The translations under genes were made by a program, and so were the position numbers. Shown here one piece after another: positions 9,465 through 20,637 of a DNA stretch of 64,000 nucleotides. The stretch is from Pantoea sp. IMH (GTDB taxonomy: Bacteria > Pseudomonadota > Gammaproteobacteria > Enterobacterales > Enterobacteriaceae): contig NZ_JFGT01000003.1 in assembly GCF_000599885.1 (NCBI RefSeq), positions 62,001 to 126,000 of the forward strand. The letters run 5' to 3'. Within the stretch, counting starts at the first letter, position 1. Each line of letters opens with the position of its first letter. Under the pieces are notes generated by a model that worked only from the letters and a program-made list of their open reading frames with translations, was not told where the DNA came from and did no database searches.

Positions 9465-11246
9465 GTGCAACTCTATACAGCCGATCTCGTCATCGTGGGT
9501 GCGGGCGGCGCCGGACTCCGGGCCGCCATCGCCGCTGCCGAGGCTAATCCCACCTTATCTATTGCGCTGGTTTCTAAAGTCTACCCAATGCGGAGCCATA
9601 CCGTTGCCGCTGAAGGAGGCTCCGCCGCCGTCACCCAGTCCCATGACAGTTTCGATCTCCATTTTCAGGATACCGTCTCAGGTGGAGACTGGCTTTGCGA
9701 ACAGGACGTCGTGGACTATTTTGTTGCGCATTGTCCGCGGGAAATGGCGCAGCTGGAAAGCTGGGGCTGCCCGTGGAGCCGGCGCGACGATGGATCGGTC
9801 AACGTGCGGCGTTTCGGTGGCATGAAGATTGAGCGCACCTGGTTCGCCGCCGATAAAACCGGCTTTCATATGCTGCATACGCTGTTTCAGACCTCGCTGA
9901 AATACCCGCAAATTACCCGTTTCGACGAACATTTCGTGCTTGACCTGCTGGTTGACGAGGGGGAAGCCCGCGGACTGGTTGCGATGAATATGCTGGAAGG
10001 CGCGCTGATACAGATTCAGGCGAATGCTGTCGTACTGGCGACCGGCGGTGCCGGGCGCGTTTACCGCTACAACACTAATGGCGGCATCGTCACCGGCGAT
10101 GGTATGGCCATGGCCTTTCGCCACGGCGTGCCGCTGCGGGATATGGAATTTGTCCAGTACCATCCCACCGGCCTGCCTGGCTCCGGCATCCTGATCACCG
10201 AAGGCTGTCGGGGTGAAGGCGGTATTCTGATAAATAAAGATGGGTATCGCTATTTACAGGATTACGGTATGGGGCCGGAAACGCCGCCTGGAGAGCCAAA
10301 GAATAAATATATGGAGCTGGGCCCACGGGACAAGCTTTCCCAGGCGTTCTGGCATGAATGGCGCAAAGGCCGCACCATCGCCACGCCGCGTGGTGATGTC
10401 GTTCACCTTGATCTGCGCCATCTCGGCGAGAAAAAACTGCTGGAACGGCTGCCTTTTATTTGCGAACTGAGCAAAGCCTATGTGGGCGTCGATCCGGTTA
10501 ATGCCCCGATTCCGGTCCGTCCAACTGCACACTACACCATGGGCGGCATTGAAACTAATGCGCAGTGCGAAACACGTATACGCGGGCTGTTTGCGGTAGG
10601 TGAATGCTCCTCCGTTGGCCTGCACGGCGCTAACCGCCTCGGCTCTAATTCACTGGCAGAACTGGTGGTATTTGGTCGCCTGGCGGGTGAACAGGCCGCA
10701 GAAAGGGCGCTTCAGGCCAGTAAAACCACGGCATCCGTACTGGATGCGCAGGCCAGAGACTGTGAGCGGCGGCTGCAGGCGCTGGTCGCCCAACAAGGGG
10801 ACGAAAACTGGTCCACGCTGCGCGATGAAATGGGCATGGCGATGGAGGAAGGCTGCGGTATCTACCGCACGCCGGAACTGATGCAGAAGACCATCGACAA
10901 GCTGGCCGAACTTAAAGCCCGCTTCTCTCGGGTACGCATTACTGATACCAGCAGCGTCTTCAATACCCAGTTGCTCTACAGCATTGAACTGGCCCAGGGG
11001 CTGGAGGTGGCCGAATCTATGGCGCATGCCGCTTTCCAGCGCAAGGAGTCTCGTGGCGCTCACCAGCGGCTTGATGAAGGCTGCACGGAAAGGAACGATG
11101 CCGATTTCCTCCAGCATTCACTGGCTTTTTACCGTGCCGGAGACGCGCCTCAGATCGCCTGGGACGCCGTGACCATTACCCACCTTCCCCCTGCGAAGCG
11201 CGTATACGGTGAGGAATCCGACCGGAAGGAGAAGATCAATGAGTAA
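9465..11246 (+). CDS. frdA: Fumarate reductase flavoprotein subunit
   Basis: Catalytic subunit of quinol:fumarate reductase, which reduces fumarate to succinate in anaerobic respiration on the cytoplasmic face of the membrane. Residues 8-19 form the Rossmann FAD motif ([10 protein letters not shown]), H45 in [11 protein letters not shown] is the covalent FAD attachment site, and the active-site loops [11 protein letters not shown] and [14 protein letters not shown] are intact. The length is 593 residues. The stop overlaps the frdB start by 8 bp (ATGAGTAA), indicating translational coupling. Confidence 0.98.
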   Translation: MQLYTADLVIVGAGGAGLRAAIAAAEANPTLSIALVSKVYPMRSHTVAAEGGSAAVTQSHDSFDLHFQDTVSGGDWLCEQDVVDYFVAHCPREMAQLESWGCPWSRRDDGSVNVRRFGGMKIERTWFAADKTGFHMLHTLFQTSLKYPQITRFDEHFVLDLLVDEGEARGLVAMNMLEGALIQIQANAVVLATGGAGRVYRYNTNGGIVTGDGMAMAFRHGVPLRDMEFVQYHPTGLPGSGILITEGCRGEGGILINKDGYRYLQDYGMGPETPPGEPKNKYMELGPRDKLSQAFWHEWRKGRTIATPRGDVVHLDLRHLGEKKLLERLPFICELSKAYVGVDPVNAPIPVRPTAHYTMGGIETNAQCETRIRGLFAVGECSSVGLHGANRLGSNSLAELVVFGRLAGEQAAERALQASKTTASVLDAQARDCERRLQALVAQQGDENWSTLRDEMGMAMEEGCGIYRTPELMQKTIDKLAELKARFSRVRITDTSSVFNTQLLYSIELAQGLEVAESMAHAAFQRKESRGAHQRLDEGCTERNDADFLQHSLAFYRAGDAPQIAWDAVTITHLPPAKRVYGEESDRKEKINE

Positions 11247-11973
11247 AGACCTGCGCTGCAAAGTCACCATCCAGCGCTATAACCCTGAAGCTGACAGAGT
11301 GCCACGCCGGGAGATCTTTGACGTTCCCTGGGATGAGCAGACCTCGCTGCTTGATGCGCTGGGCTATATCAAAGACAACCTGGCTTACGATCTCTCCTAC
11401 CGCTGGTCCTGCCGGATGGCCATCTGTGGCTCCTGCGGCATGATGGTCGATGGCGTCCCTAAACTGGCCTGCAAAACATTTCTGCGCGACTATCCTGATG
11501 GGCTGTGCGTTGAGCCGCTGGCGCATTTTCCCGTTGAGCGCGATCTGATCGTGGATATGAGCCATTTCATCGAAAGCCTTGCCGCGATCAAGCCATGGAT
11601 TATCGGGAATAAACAGGATCCGCAAGCCGGACCTGGCATCCAGACGCCGGGGCAAATGGCGAAGTACCATCAGTTTGCGGGCTGCATTAACTGCGGTCTG
11701 TGTTATGCCGCCTGCCCGCAGTTTGGCCTCAATCCCGACTTTCTGGGACCGGCGGCCATCACGCTTGCGCACCGTTACAACCTTGACAGCCGTGACCGGG
11801 GGAAACAGGAACGTATGCCTCAGCTGAACGGGGATAACGGCGTCTGGCCCTGCACTTTTGTCGGTTACTGCTCCGAAGTCTGCCCGAAACATGTCGACCC
11901 CGCCGCCGCCATTCAGCAGAGCAAGGTGGAGAGCGCGAAAGATTTCATGATTACCCGGCTCAGACCGCAATAA
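11239..11973 (+). CDS. frdB: Fumarate reductase iron-sulfur subunit
   Basis: Electron-transfer subunit with three clusters. The [2Fe-2S] Cys set is in [12 protein letters not shown] plus KLACKTF, the [4Fe-4S] and [3Fe-4S] ligands are in [12 protein letters not shown] and [11 protein letters not shown]. Starting at the ATG at 11239, which has AGGAGAAG upstream and overlaps the end of frdA, gives 244 residues, the same length as the E. coli protein; the longer open frame upstream is not needed. Confidence 0.98.
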   Translation: MSKDLRCKVTIQRYNPEADRVPRREIFDVPWDEQTSLLDALGYIKDNLAYDLSYRWSCRMAICGSCGMMVDGVPKLACKTFLRDYPDGLCVEPLAHFPVERDLIVDMSHFIESLAAIKPWIIGNKQDPQAGPGIQTPGQMAKYHQFAGCINCGLCYAACPQFGLNPDFLGPAAITLAHRYNLDSRDRGKQERMPQLNGDNGVWPCTFVGYCSEVCPKHVDPAAAIQQSKVESAKDFMITRLRPQ

Positions 11974-11983
11974 GGAGTGGCTG

Positions 11984-12379
11984 ATGATCTCGAAACGTAG
12001 ACCCTATTCCCGGCCAATGGAGGCCAATTGGTGGTGTAAATCCCATTTTTACCGTTTTTACATACTGCGCGAGGCCACGGCGCTGCCCGCGATCTGGTTC
12101 AGCATTGAGCTGATCGCCGGCGTCTTTTCACTGCGACACGGTCCGGAAAGCTGGGCGGGATTTGTTGCTTTCCTCCAGCATCCAATAGTGTTGCTGCTGA
12201 ATATAGTGACGCTGGCTGCCGCGATTTTACATACCAAAACCTGGTTCGAACTGGCGCCAAAAGCGTCAATCATCATTATTGGTGATAAAAAGCTTTCGCC
12301 AGGCCCGATAGTTAAAGGGCTATGGTGTGTCATGGTGCTGGTCAGCGCAGGAATACTTGCGTGGCTGATCAAGTTTTAA
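11984..12379 (+). CDS. frdC: Fumarate reductase membrane anchor subunit C
   Basis: 131-residue hydrophobic anchor (three membrane helices) that holds the FrdAB head to the inner membrane and helps form the menaquinol sites. It begins [17 protein letters not shown], in which the PMxxxWW pattern is typical of FrdC. It starts 10 bp after frdB with AAGGAGTGG as ribosome site, and frdD follows. Confidence 0.97.
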   Translation: MISKRRPYSRPMEANWWCKSHFYRFYILREATALPAIWFSIELIAGVFSLRHGPESWAGFVAFLQHPIVLLLNIVTLAAAILHTKTWFELAPKASIIIIGDKKLSPGPIVKGLWCVMVLVSAGILAWLIKF

Positions 12380-12389
12380 GGAGATGAAA

Positions 12390-12746
12390 ATGAAATCGCA
12401 ACCAGTGCGTTCTGACGAGCCTCTGTTCTGGGGAATGTTTGGCGCGGGCGGCATGTGGGCGGCGCTGGTATCACCCGCGCTGGTCCTGCTGGCCAGCCTG
12501 ATGCTACCGCTGAGTGGGGCATCAGATCCCACCTTCAGCTACGACCGCATTCTGCATTTTGCCCAGTCGTTACCTGGCAAAGGGTTTCTCTTCCTGGCGA
12601 TCGTATTGCCGTTGTGGTGCGGCCTGCACCGTCTTCATCACGGTATGCACGATCTGAAAATCACCGTGCCGGCCGGGAAATGGGTCTTTTACGGCCTGGC
12701 GGCAATTCTCAGCGTGGTGGCGGCAACGGGCCTGCTGGCGCTGTGA
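12390..12746 (+). CDS. frdD: Fumarate reductase membrane anchor subunit D
   Basis: Second anchor subunit with three membrane helices, including [18 protein letters not shown], shared with FrdD. GGAG right after the frdC stop is 6 nt before the ATG at 12390 but directly abuts the in-frame ATG at 12384, so 12390 (118 residues) is preferred over 120 residues. E. coli FrdD has 119. Last gene of the frd operon. Confidence 0.95.
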   Translation: MKSQPVRSDEPLFWGMFGAGGMWAALVSPALVLLASLMLPLSGASDPTFSYDRILHFAQSLPGKGFLFLAIVLPLWCGLHRLHHGMHDLKITVPAGKWVFYGLAAILSVVAATGLLAL

Positions 12747-12820
12747 ATTAACCGGCTGAAGGCTGGTGACGCGCAGAATATACCCTATACTTAAGCTATT
12801 CATACTTAAAGGAATAGCTT

Positions 12821-13345
12821 ATGTCTCTCTGGAAAATGCTGGCCGCAGGCGGCGCAGCGCTGCTCTCGGTTGCCTGTAGCACCACGCCGCCTAAGGGTGT
12901 CACGCCGGTAGCCGACTTTAATGCCGAACGTTATCTGGGTCGCTGGTATGAAATTGCCAGGCTGGATCACCGTTTTGAACGCGGCCTGAACCAGGTCACA
13001 GCGACCTACAGCAAACGCGATGATGGTGGCCTGAAGGTCGTCAACCGCGGCTTTAATGAGAAAAAACAGCGCTGGCAGGAGAGTACGGGTAAAGCCTATT
13101 TTACCGGCCCGGCCGATCGGGCGGCGCTGAAGGTTTCTTTCTTCGGGCCATTTTACGGTGGCTACAACGTGATTGCGCTGGATGATGCCTATCAGCATGC
13201 GCTGGTATGCGGCCCTAACCGGGACTATTTGTGGATTCTGGCGCGCACGCCTGAGATCGGCGATGAGGTTAAAGCGTCGCTGCTGGCGAAGGCGCGGGAG
13301 GCAGGTTTTGACGTGTCGAAACTGATTTGGGTGAAACAGGGCTAA
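12821..13345 (+). CDS. blc: Outer membrane lipocalin Blc
   Basis: Bacterial lipocalin anchored by a lipid tail. The lipobox LLSVAC puts the modified Cys at residue 19, followed by STTPPKG. The lipocalin GxW motif is in YLGRWYEIARLDHRFERG, and the second conserved region is FFGPFYGGYNV. It is known to bind lysophospholipids in E. coli. At 174 residues it is full length. It follows frdD, as in E. coli, where ampC lies between them; here ampC is absent. The ribosome site is AAAGGAAT. Confidence 0.96.
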   Translation: MSLWKMLAAGGAALLSVACSTTPPKGVTPVADFNAERYLGRWYEIARLDHRFERGLNQVTATYSKRDDGGLKVVNRGFNEKKQRWQESTGKAYFTGPADRAALKVSFFGPFYGGYNVIALDDAYQHALVCGPNRDYLWILARTPEIGDEVKASLLAKAREAGFDVSKLIWVKQG

Positions 13346-13381
13346 AGAAGCTGCCGGTGCCCGTCAGGCACCGGCCACAGA

Positions 13382-13516
13382 TTACTGAGCGCTTCGCTGA
13401 ATGGCCTGGCCACCGGCTTCTACATCTTCGCCTACGCCCTGGGTGGTATTACAGGCTGTGAGCAGAGAGGAAAGCACCAGAACGGAAAAAATTGTGGCGA
13501 TACTTTTCTTTAACAT
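13382..13516 (-). CDS. ecnB: Entericidin B-type lipoprotein (44 aa)
   Basis: A very short gene. It encodes a signal peptide with [10 protein letters not shown] at its start, a lipobox LLTAC, then [19 protein letters not shown], closely resembling E. coli EcnB (CNTTRGVGEDISDGG). Entericidin B is a small membrane-active lipoprotein with bacteriolytic potential expressed in stationary phase, balanced by EcnA. The ribosome site AAGGAAAT precedes ATG. E. coli has ecnA, ecnB and sugE between efp and blc; only one entericidin is present here and sugE is absent. Confidence 0.93.
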   Translation of the reverse strand: MLKKSIATIFSVLVLSSLLTACNTTQGVGEDVEAGGQAIQRSAQ

Positions 13517-13745
13517 AACAATTTCCTTTTAAGTAGAAGTCATAACCGCGATTTAAGCATAGCTGTAATTCAGCCAAATGCTCGCGCAGTAGATAAGGAA
13601 ACGGAAATTTCTGACAGAAACGTTAAGAGGTAAAAAGCCGCACGGATAACGATCATTTTTAGCGAAGGAAGAAAAGCGGGGAATTCGGCTGCGGATGCAG
13701 CGACCGCTGAAAACAGGGCCTGAAGCTCAGGCCCACAGCGCGATT

Positions 13746-14312
13746 TTATTTTACGCGTGACACGTATTCGCCAGAACGGGTATCAACTTTGATCACTTCA
13801 CCAATCTGCACAAACAGTGGCACTTTCACTACTGCACCGGTAGAAAGCGTCGCTGGCTTACCGCCAGTTCCTGCGGTATCGCCTTTCAGGCCCGGGTCAG
13901 TATCAACAATTTCCAGCTCAACGAAGTTTGGCGGCAGAACCTGAATAGGCTTACCGTTCCACAGCGTCACGATGCACTCTGCGTTATCCAGCAGCCACTT
14001 AGCGGCGTCACCGACAGTCTTCTCTTCAACCGGGTGCTGCTCGAAGGTTTCCGGGTGCATAAAGTGGTAGAACTCACCGTCGTTGTACAGGTAGTTCAGG
14101 TTGGTATCCACAACGTCAGCGCCTTCAGCGGAGTCGGTAGATTTAAAGGTTTTTTCCACACGGGTGCCGGTCAGCAGGCGGCGCATTTTCACGCGGGCGA
14201 AAGCCTGACCTTTACCGGGTTTAACGAACTCGCTCGATTCGATAGCGTAAGGTTCGCCTTCGAACATGATTTTAAGACCGGGACGGAAATCGTTGCTAGA
14301 ATAAGTCGCCAT
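13746..14312 (-). CDS. efp: Elongation factor P
   Basis: tRNA-shaped factor that rescues ribosomes stalled on polyproline. The 188-residue protein has three OB-type domains. Lys34, in [11 protein letters not shown], is the site that EpmA modifies with beta-lysine. The C-terminal domain reads [12 protein letters not shown]. It is divergent from epmB with 41 bp between the start codons, so the target and the first enzyme of its modification share a promoter region. Confidence 0.98.
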   Translation of the reverse strand: MATYSSNDFRPGLKIMFEGEPYAIESSEFVKPGKGQAFARVKMRRLLTGTRVEKTFKSTDSAEGADVVDTNLNYLYNDGEFYHFMHPETFEQHPVEEKTVGDAAKWLLDNAECIVTLWNGKPIQVLPPNFVELEIVDTDPGLKGDTAGTGGKPATLSTGAVVKVPLFVQIGEVIKVDTRSGEYVSRVK

Positions 14313-14353
14313 AAAGGCCCTCTACAATTTAACACTGGTACTTAGCCAAAAAA

Positions 14354-15382
14354 ATGGCACACATTGTAACCCTAAATAACCCTTCGCGAGAAGAATGGTT
14401 GCATCAACTTGCAGATGTAATCACCGATCCAGACGAATTATTGCGGCTTTTAGACCTCGATTCGCATCCGGCGCTATCGGCAGGCCGCGAGGCCCGTCGC
14501 CTTTTTGCCCTGCGCGTGCCCCGGGCCTTCGCCGCCAGAATGCGAAAGGGCGATCCGCAAGATCCCCTCCTGCTGCAAACGATCACTGCCAGCCAGGAGT
14601 TTATTGATGCGCCGGGTTACAGTACCGATCCGCTCGATGAGCAAACCAGCGTGGTGCCGGGTCTGTTACATAAATATCGTAACCGTGCGCTGCTGTTGGT
14701 GAAAGGCGGCTGCGCCGTCAATTGCCGCTACTGTTTCCGCCGCCATTTCCCTTATTCTGAGAACCAGGGCAACAAGCGCAACTGGCAGCAGGCCCTGGAG
14801 TATATCCGAGAGCAGCCAGAACTGGATGAGATTATTTTCTCTGGCGGCGATCCGCTGATGGCAAAAGATGGCGAACTGGACTGGCTGATCGGCCAGCTGG
14901 AACAGATCCCCCATCTGAAACGGCTGAGGATCCACAGCCGGTTGCCGGTCGTGATCCCGGCCAGGATTACGCCTGCGCTCTGCCGTCGCCTGGCAGAATC
15001 ACCTTTGCAAGTGCTGATGGTGACGCATATCAATCACGCTCAGGAGATCGACGACGATCTGCGTGAGGCGATGCAGGCGTTAAAGCATGCAGGCATCACG
15101 CTGTTAAATCAGAGCGTTCTTCTGCGGCAGATTAATGACGATGCCACCACGCTCGCCGCGCTCAGTAACGCGCTGTTTGATGCCGGGATCCTGCCTTATT
15201 ATCTGCACGTGCTGGATAAAGTGCAGGGCGCGGCGCATTTCTATGTCTCTGATGAAGAGGCGCGACGCATTATGCGGGAGCTTCTGGAGAAGGTGTCGGG
15301 CTATATGGTGCCGAAACTGGCGAGAGAGATTGGCGGTGAGCCGAGCAAAACGCCGCTCGATTTACAGCTGCGTCAGGTTTAA
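14354..15382 (+). CDS. epmB: EF-P lysine 2,3-aminomutase EpmB
   Basis: Radical SAM enzyme that converts (S)-alpha-lysine into (R)-beta-lysine for EF-P modification. The SAM-cluster motif is CAVNCRYC (CxxxCxxC) inside GGCAVNCRYCFRRHFPY. The PLP-binding Lys is expected in the C-terminal part, near SGYMVPKL. The 342-residue length fits the family. It is divergent from efp and convergent with yjeI. Confidence 0.97.
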   Translation: MAHIVTLNNPSREEWLHQLADVITDPDELLRLLDLDSHPALSAGREARRLFALRVPRAFAARMRKGDPQDPLLLQTITASQEFIDAPGYSTDPLDEQTSVVPGLLHKYRNRALLLVKGGCAVNCRYCFRRHFPYSENQGNKRNWQQALEYIREQPELDEIIFSGGDPLMAKDGELDWLIGQLEQIPHLKRLRIHSRLPVVIPARITPALCRRLAESPLQVLMVTHINHAQEIDDDLREAMQALKHAGITLLNQSVLLRQINDDATTLAALSNALFDAGILPYYLHVLDKVQGAAHFYVSDEEARRIMRELLEKVSGYMVPKLAREIGGEPSKTPLDLQLRQV

Positions 15383-15493
15383 GCCGGTAAATCTGCAGGG
15401 GACGCGATCTCTGTCCCCCGCTCTGCTTGTTCCGTTTGCCGCTGGAACGGCTCGGTGTCAGGCGCCGGTTCTGTTAATGATTGCCTCAGGCAA

Positions 15494-15844
15494 TCATGGG
15501 CATTTATAGACCTGGCCGCTCATTTTGCTGTCGAGAGGAGCAAAGCTTGACCAGAAGTTTTGCGTCGGGCTGGTGGCACCATAAATGACGTTGCCGCCCA
15601 TGTCTGCCGCGCGGTTGCGCAGATCGTTCGCCGCACCACGCAGCGAGCTTCCTTCTCCGCCAGCACCGCTTAACCAGTTGCTCTGTGAGCCGGTCAGGTT
15701 GCCCAGCAGCTGGCATTCACTGCCCGGCTGCTGATCGGTAAAGGTCACCTTCTCACCCGCCGCGCTCAGCGTGTTGTTCGAGCTACTACAGCCAGCCAGA
15801 AGTACCGCTGCGACGGAGAGCCCCAGCAAAACGTTAATCCGCAT
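15494..15844 (-). CDS. yjeI: YjeI-type lipoprotein (DUF4156)
   Basis: Small secreted lipoprotein of unknown role. It has a signal peptide ending in lipobox LLAGC, followed by SSSNN, then conserved segments QPGSECQLLGNLTG, SNWLSG and AADMGGNVIYG that match E. coli YjeI. The start chosen is the second ATG (15844, MRINVLLG), because GGGGA stands 5 nt before it; the ATG at 15856 has no ribosome site. The start gives 116 residues. It lies downstream of groL on the same strand but behind a strong terminator. Confidence 0.92.
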   Translation of the reverse strand: MRINVLLGLSVAAVLLAGCSSSNNTLSAAGEKVTFTDQQPGSECQLLGNLTGSQSNWLSGAGGEGSSLRGAANDLRNRAADMGGNVIYGATSPTQNFWSSFAPLDSKMSGQVYKCP

Positions 15845-15981
15845 TGTAATCCCCATTTATTATCATCAGAGTCGGGTGGCAGCGTAGCAGAAAAAGGTCG
15901 TTTTTTTCTGAACTTTCATTGCCCTAATCCCGTTATAGCCGAACGAATGCCCTACTACTTATACTATTTCCGGCCCAAAAG

Positions 15982-16014
15982 AAAAACCCCCGGCCGTTTC
16001 CGGTCGGGGGTTTT
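15982..16014 (-). terminator. Terminator of groSL
   Basis: Stem AACCCCCGACCG / CGGCCGGGGGTT-type hairpin followed on the minus strand by TTTTTCTTTT. It starts about 27 nt after the groL stop. Confidence 0.85.
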
Positions 16015-16040
16015 CTGATGACTTAAGCAGTCGTCGGCAA

Positions 16041-17699
<1,659 letters not shown>

Positions 17700-17733
17700 T
17701 TAAATTCGTTTCGTTCAGTGAGGTTCGCGTCGA

Positions 17734-18027
17734 TTACGCTTCAACAATTGCCAGAATGTCGCTTTCGGAGATGATCAGCACCTCTTCATTGTCGATTTTT
17801 TCAGTCTTGGCACCATAGCCTTCGTTGAAAATGACCACGTCGCCTGGCTTGACGTCCAGTGGCTTCACGTCACCGCTCTCCAGGATGCGACCATTACCGA
17901 CAGCCAGCACTTCGCCACGGGTTGATTTACCCGCCGCAGAGCCGGTCAGAACGATGCCACCTGCTGATTTAGATTCCACTTCTTTACGCTTGACGATAAC
18001 ACGGTCGTGCAGAGGACGAATTTTCAT
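17734..18027 (-). CDS. groS: Co-chaperonin GroES
   Basis: Heptameric lid of GroEL, 97 residues, beginning [16 protein letters not shown], with the mobile loop [15 protein letters not shown] that touches GroEL. The ATG at 18027 with AGGAGAGC upstream is the family start; a longer open frame toward 18141 runs through the promoter and is not coding. Confidence 0.99.
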   Translation of the reverse strand: MKIRPLHDRVIVKRKEVESKSAGGIVLTGSAAGKSTRGEVLAVGNGRILESGDVKPLDVKPGDVVIFNEGYGAKTEKIDNEEVLIISESDILAIVEA

Positions 18028-18107
18028 TGATAGCTCTCCTTTGAGAAGTCCAATCAGTCTTTTGGGATGAAAGCCGGGCGTCACTGGCACCAGCCTCGTG
18101 ACGGAAG

Positions 18108-18136
18108 AGATAGGGACGCGGAGGGACGCTTTCAAG
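18108..18136 (-). promoter_or_regulatory. Sigma32 heat-shock promoter of groSL
   Basis: On the minus strand CTTGAAA (18136-18130) is the -35 and CCCTATCT (18115-18108) the -10, separated by 14 nt. The context resembles the E. coli groE promoter (CCCTTGAA then CCCCATTTCTC). It lies about 80 bp before groS. Confidence 0.85.
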
Positions 18137-18206
18137 GGCAAAAAAATAAAAAATTATGCTTCTGCGTCACAACTGGTCAATTAACGAACGGATATAACCG
18201 CGAGGC

Positions 18207-18235
18207 GAAAAAAAAGGCGGGAATCTCCGCCTTTC
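18207..18235 (-). terminator. Terminator of fxsA
   Basis: Minus-strand hairpin GGCGGAGATTCCCGCC followed by eight T residues, immediately after the fxsA stop. Confidence 0.75.
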
Positions 18236-18237
18236 GC

Positions 18238-18699
18238 TTATTTACGATCGTCGCGATCGTCATACTCAATCAGCGTTGAGTCTTTTCGTTCATATTCGCC
18301 CTCAACGGTATAACCGCTGTCCGGACCTGCACCCGCACCGCGCCAGACGCGCAGATGCGGCATCAGCTTCAGTGTGAGGTGCTTCTGTACCGGAGGAAGC
18401 AGCAGCAGCAGGCCGAGGAAGTCAGTAAAGAAACCGGGGAGCAGCAGCAGGAACCCCGCCAGAATCAGCGAAACGCTTTTGATCATCTCCGCCGCCGGGC
18501 TTTCGCCCGCCTGCAGCTTCTGCTGCATCAGCATAAAATTTTTCATTCCCTGGTTTTTGACCAGTGAAATACCAATTACCGAGCTGAAAACCACCAGCAG
18601 CAGCGTCAGCAGCACGCCCATCACGTGCGCCACCTGAATGAACAGGCTAATCTCGATCCAGGCGAGAAGGAAGAGTACTAAAAACGGTATCCAGCGCAC
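18238..18699 (-). CDS. fxsA: FxsA-family membrane protein
   Basis: Inner-membrane protein whose overexpression in E. coli relieves phage T7 exclusion by the F plasmid. The N-terminus RWIPFLVLFLLAWIEISLF is a membrane helix with the conserved IEIS pattern, followed by VGISLVKNQG-like sequence and a second hydrophobic zone SLILAGFLLLLPGFFTDFLG. The tail is hydrophilic. The start is GTG at 18699, since CAGGAGAT sits 6 nt before it; this gives 153 residues like E. coli FxsA. Gene order groSL-fxsA-aspA is conserved. Confidence 0.95.
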   Translation of the reverse strand: MRWIPFLVLFLLAWIEISLFIQVAHVMGVLLTLLLVVFSSVIGISLVKNQGMKNFMLMQQKLQAGESPAAEMIKSVSLILAGFLLLLPGFFTDFLGLLLLLPPVQKHLTLKLMPHLRVWRGAGAGPDSGYTVEGEYERKDSTLIEYDDRDDRK

Positions 18700-19086
18700 C
18701 GCAATCTCCTGTATATCAGCGCCGGTCCGCTTCGGGCGAACCAGCAAAAATGGGATCTTAACGATCGTAATAGGAAGAGATGGGGGCAGCCTGGTACTTT
18801 TCAACCTTGCTGCACTGACTCCTGCTGATAATCATAGTGGGATCGACATCAAATTTGCGCACAAAGCGATAAAAAAGTGCGGGCTTTATGATCTGCTAAC
18901 ACGTTTTCTGGCGCTGAGGGAATATGATTGGACCGGGTTTAAAACATCTCAAATGAATAAAGACGGGGTTTTGTGCCCTCCTGCTCCTGGAAGCAGCGGC
19001 AATGTAGTAATATTTACCCGGTAAATTTTTCATGGGCGGCGCTGATCCAACAAAGGAGCTGCGTGCGCGCTAATAAGAAGGTTCCC

Positions 19087-20520
19087 ATGACGACAAGCAT
19101 CCGCATCGAAGAAGATCTGCTAGGCATGCGTGAAGTCCCGGCAGAGGCCTACTACGGTGTCCATACTCTGCGCGCGATCGAAAACTTTTATATCAGCAGC
19201 AGTAAAATCAGCGATATTCCCGAATTTGTCCGCGGCATGGTAATGGTGAAAAAAGCGGCGGCGATGGCCAATAAAACGTTGCAGACTATTCCCCGTAACG
19301 TGGCAGACGCCATCATTATGGCCTGTGACGAGGTGCTGAATAACGGTAAATGCCTGGATCAATTCCCGGTTGACGTTTATCAGGGCGGCGCAGGCACCTC
19401 CGTCAATATGAATACCAACGAAGTGCTGGCCAATATTGGTCTGGAGCTGATGGGGCATCAGAAAGGCGAATATCAGTTTCTTAACCCTAACGATCACGTC
19501 AATAAATGTCAGTCCACCAATGACGCCTACCCGACCGGCTTTCGCATCGCACTCTATACCTCAATCCTGACGCTGCTGGAGGCGATTGGCCAGCTGAGCG
19601 AAGGCTTTCAGCGTAAGGCAAAAGAGTTTGAAAACATCCTGAAAATGGGCCGGACCCAGCTTCAGGATGCCGTGCCGATGACGCTGGGTCAGGAGTTTCA
19701 CGCTTTTAACGTGCTGCTTAATGAAGAGATCAAAAACATTCGGCGTACCGCCGAACTGCTGCTTGAGGTGAATCTGGGCGCTACCGCCATCGGGACACGG
19801 CTGAATACGCCGGAAGGTTATCAGCAGCTGGCGGTACAGAAGCTGGCTGAAGTCAGCAACCTGCCCTGCGTTCCGGCGGAAGACTTAATAGAAGCGACCT
19901 CTGACTGCGGCGCCTATGTAATGGTGCACAGCGCGCTTAAGCGTCTGGCCGTTAAGCTCTCGAAAATCTGTAACGATCTCCGTTTGCTCTCTTCCGGCCC
20001 ACGGGCGGGCCTCAATGAAATCAACCTGCCGGAACTGCAGGCGGGTTCATCGATTATGCCTGCCAAGGTCAACCCGGTCGTGCCTGAAGTGGTAAACCAG
20101 GTCTGCTTCAAAGTGATTGGCAATGATGTGACCGTTACCCTGGCGGCGGAAGCAGGTCAGCTACAGCTTAACGTCATGGAGCCGGTTATTGGTCAGGCGA
20201 TGTTTGAATCTGTCCATATTCTCACCAATGCCTGTATGAATTTGCTGGAAAAATGCATCAATGGCATTACGGCTAACAAGGCCGTTTGTGAAGCCTATGT
20301 CTTTAATTCTATCGGCATCGTGACCTACCTCAATCCTTATATTGGCCATCACAACGGCGACATCGTCGGCAAAATTTGTGCGGAAACGGGCAAGAGCGTA
20401 CGGGAAGTTGTGCTGGAGCGCGGCCTCCTTACGGAAGCGGAACTGGATGACATTTTTTCCACCCAGAACCTGATGTTCCCGGCCTATAAAGCCCGACGCT
20501 ACACCGATGAACACGAATAA
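19087..20520 (+). CDS. aspA: Aspartate ammonia-lyase
   Basis: Cytoplasmic tetramer that converts aspartate to fumarate and ammonia, feeding fumarate respiration. From the ATG at 19087 the protein is 477 residues, close to 478 in E. coli. The fumarase/aspartase signature [11 protein letters not shown] and the substrate site [14 protein letters not shown] are intact. The longer open frame starting at 18973 is upstream leader. A GGGATCGACATCAA sequence at 18839-18852 resembles an FNR site with one good half; this is suggestive only. dcuA follows, forming the usual aspA-dcuA pair. Confidence 0.98.
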   Translation: MTTSIRIEEDLLGMREVPAEAYYGVHTLRAIENFYISSSKISDIPEFVRGMVMVKKAAAMANKTLQTIPRNVADAIIMACDEVLNNGKCLDQFPVDVYQGGAGTSVNMNTNEVLANIGLELMGHQKGEYQFLNPNDHVNKCQSTNDAYPTGFRIALYTSILTLLEAIGQLSEGFQRKAKEFENILKMGRTQLQDAVPMTLGQEFHAFNVLLNEEIKNIRRTAELLLEVNLGATAIGTRLNTPEGYQQLAVQKLAEVSNLPCVPAEDLIEATSDCGAYVMVHSALKRLAVKLSKICNDLRLLSSGPRAGLNEINLPELQAGSSIMPAKVNPVVPEVVNQVCFKVIGNDVTVTLAAEAGQLQLNVMEPVIGQAMFESVHILTNACMNLLEKCINGITANKAVCEAYVFNSIGIVTYLNPYIGHHNGDIVGKICAETGKSVREVVLERGLLTEAELDDIFSTQNLMFPAYKARRYTDEHE

Positions 20521-20543
20521 CAGCAGCATTCCCTGACCTGATT

Positions 20544-20580
20544 AAGGCGCGCCGGTTTCCACAACGACGCGTCTTTTTTT
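20544..20580 (+). terminator. Terminator after aspA
   Basis: An 8-bp stem AAGGCGCG / CGCGTCTT followed by a T-run, 24 nt after the aspA stop. It may allow partial read-through into dcuA. Confidence 0.55.
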
Positions 20581-20637
20581 ATGGCGAGGCCTACATATTC
20601 TTAACGTTTAGTTATCATAAAATCTAAGGAGCGAATC

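Noticed and set aside
11236..11970. 244-codon frame antisense to frdB
   Set aside because: frdB is certain, and the opposite frame has no family features; GC-rich genes commonly keep an antisense frame open.
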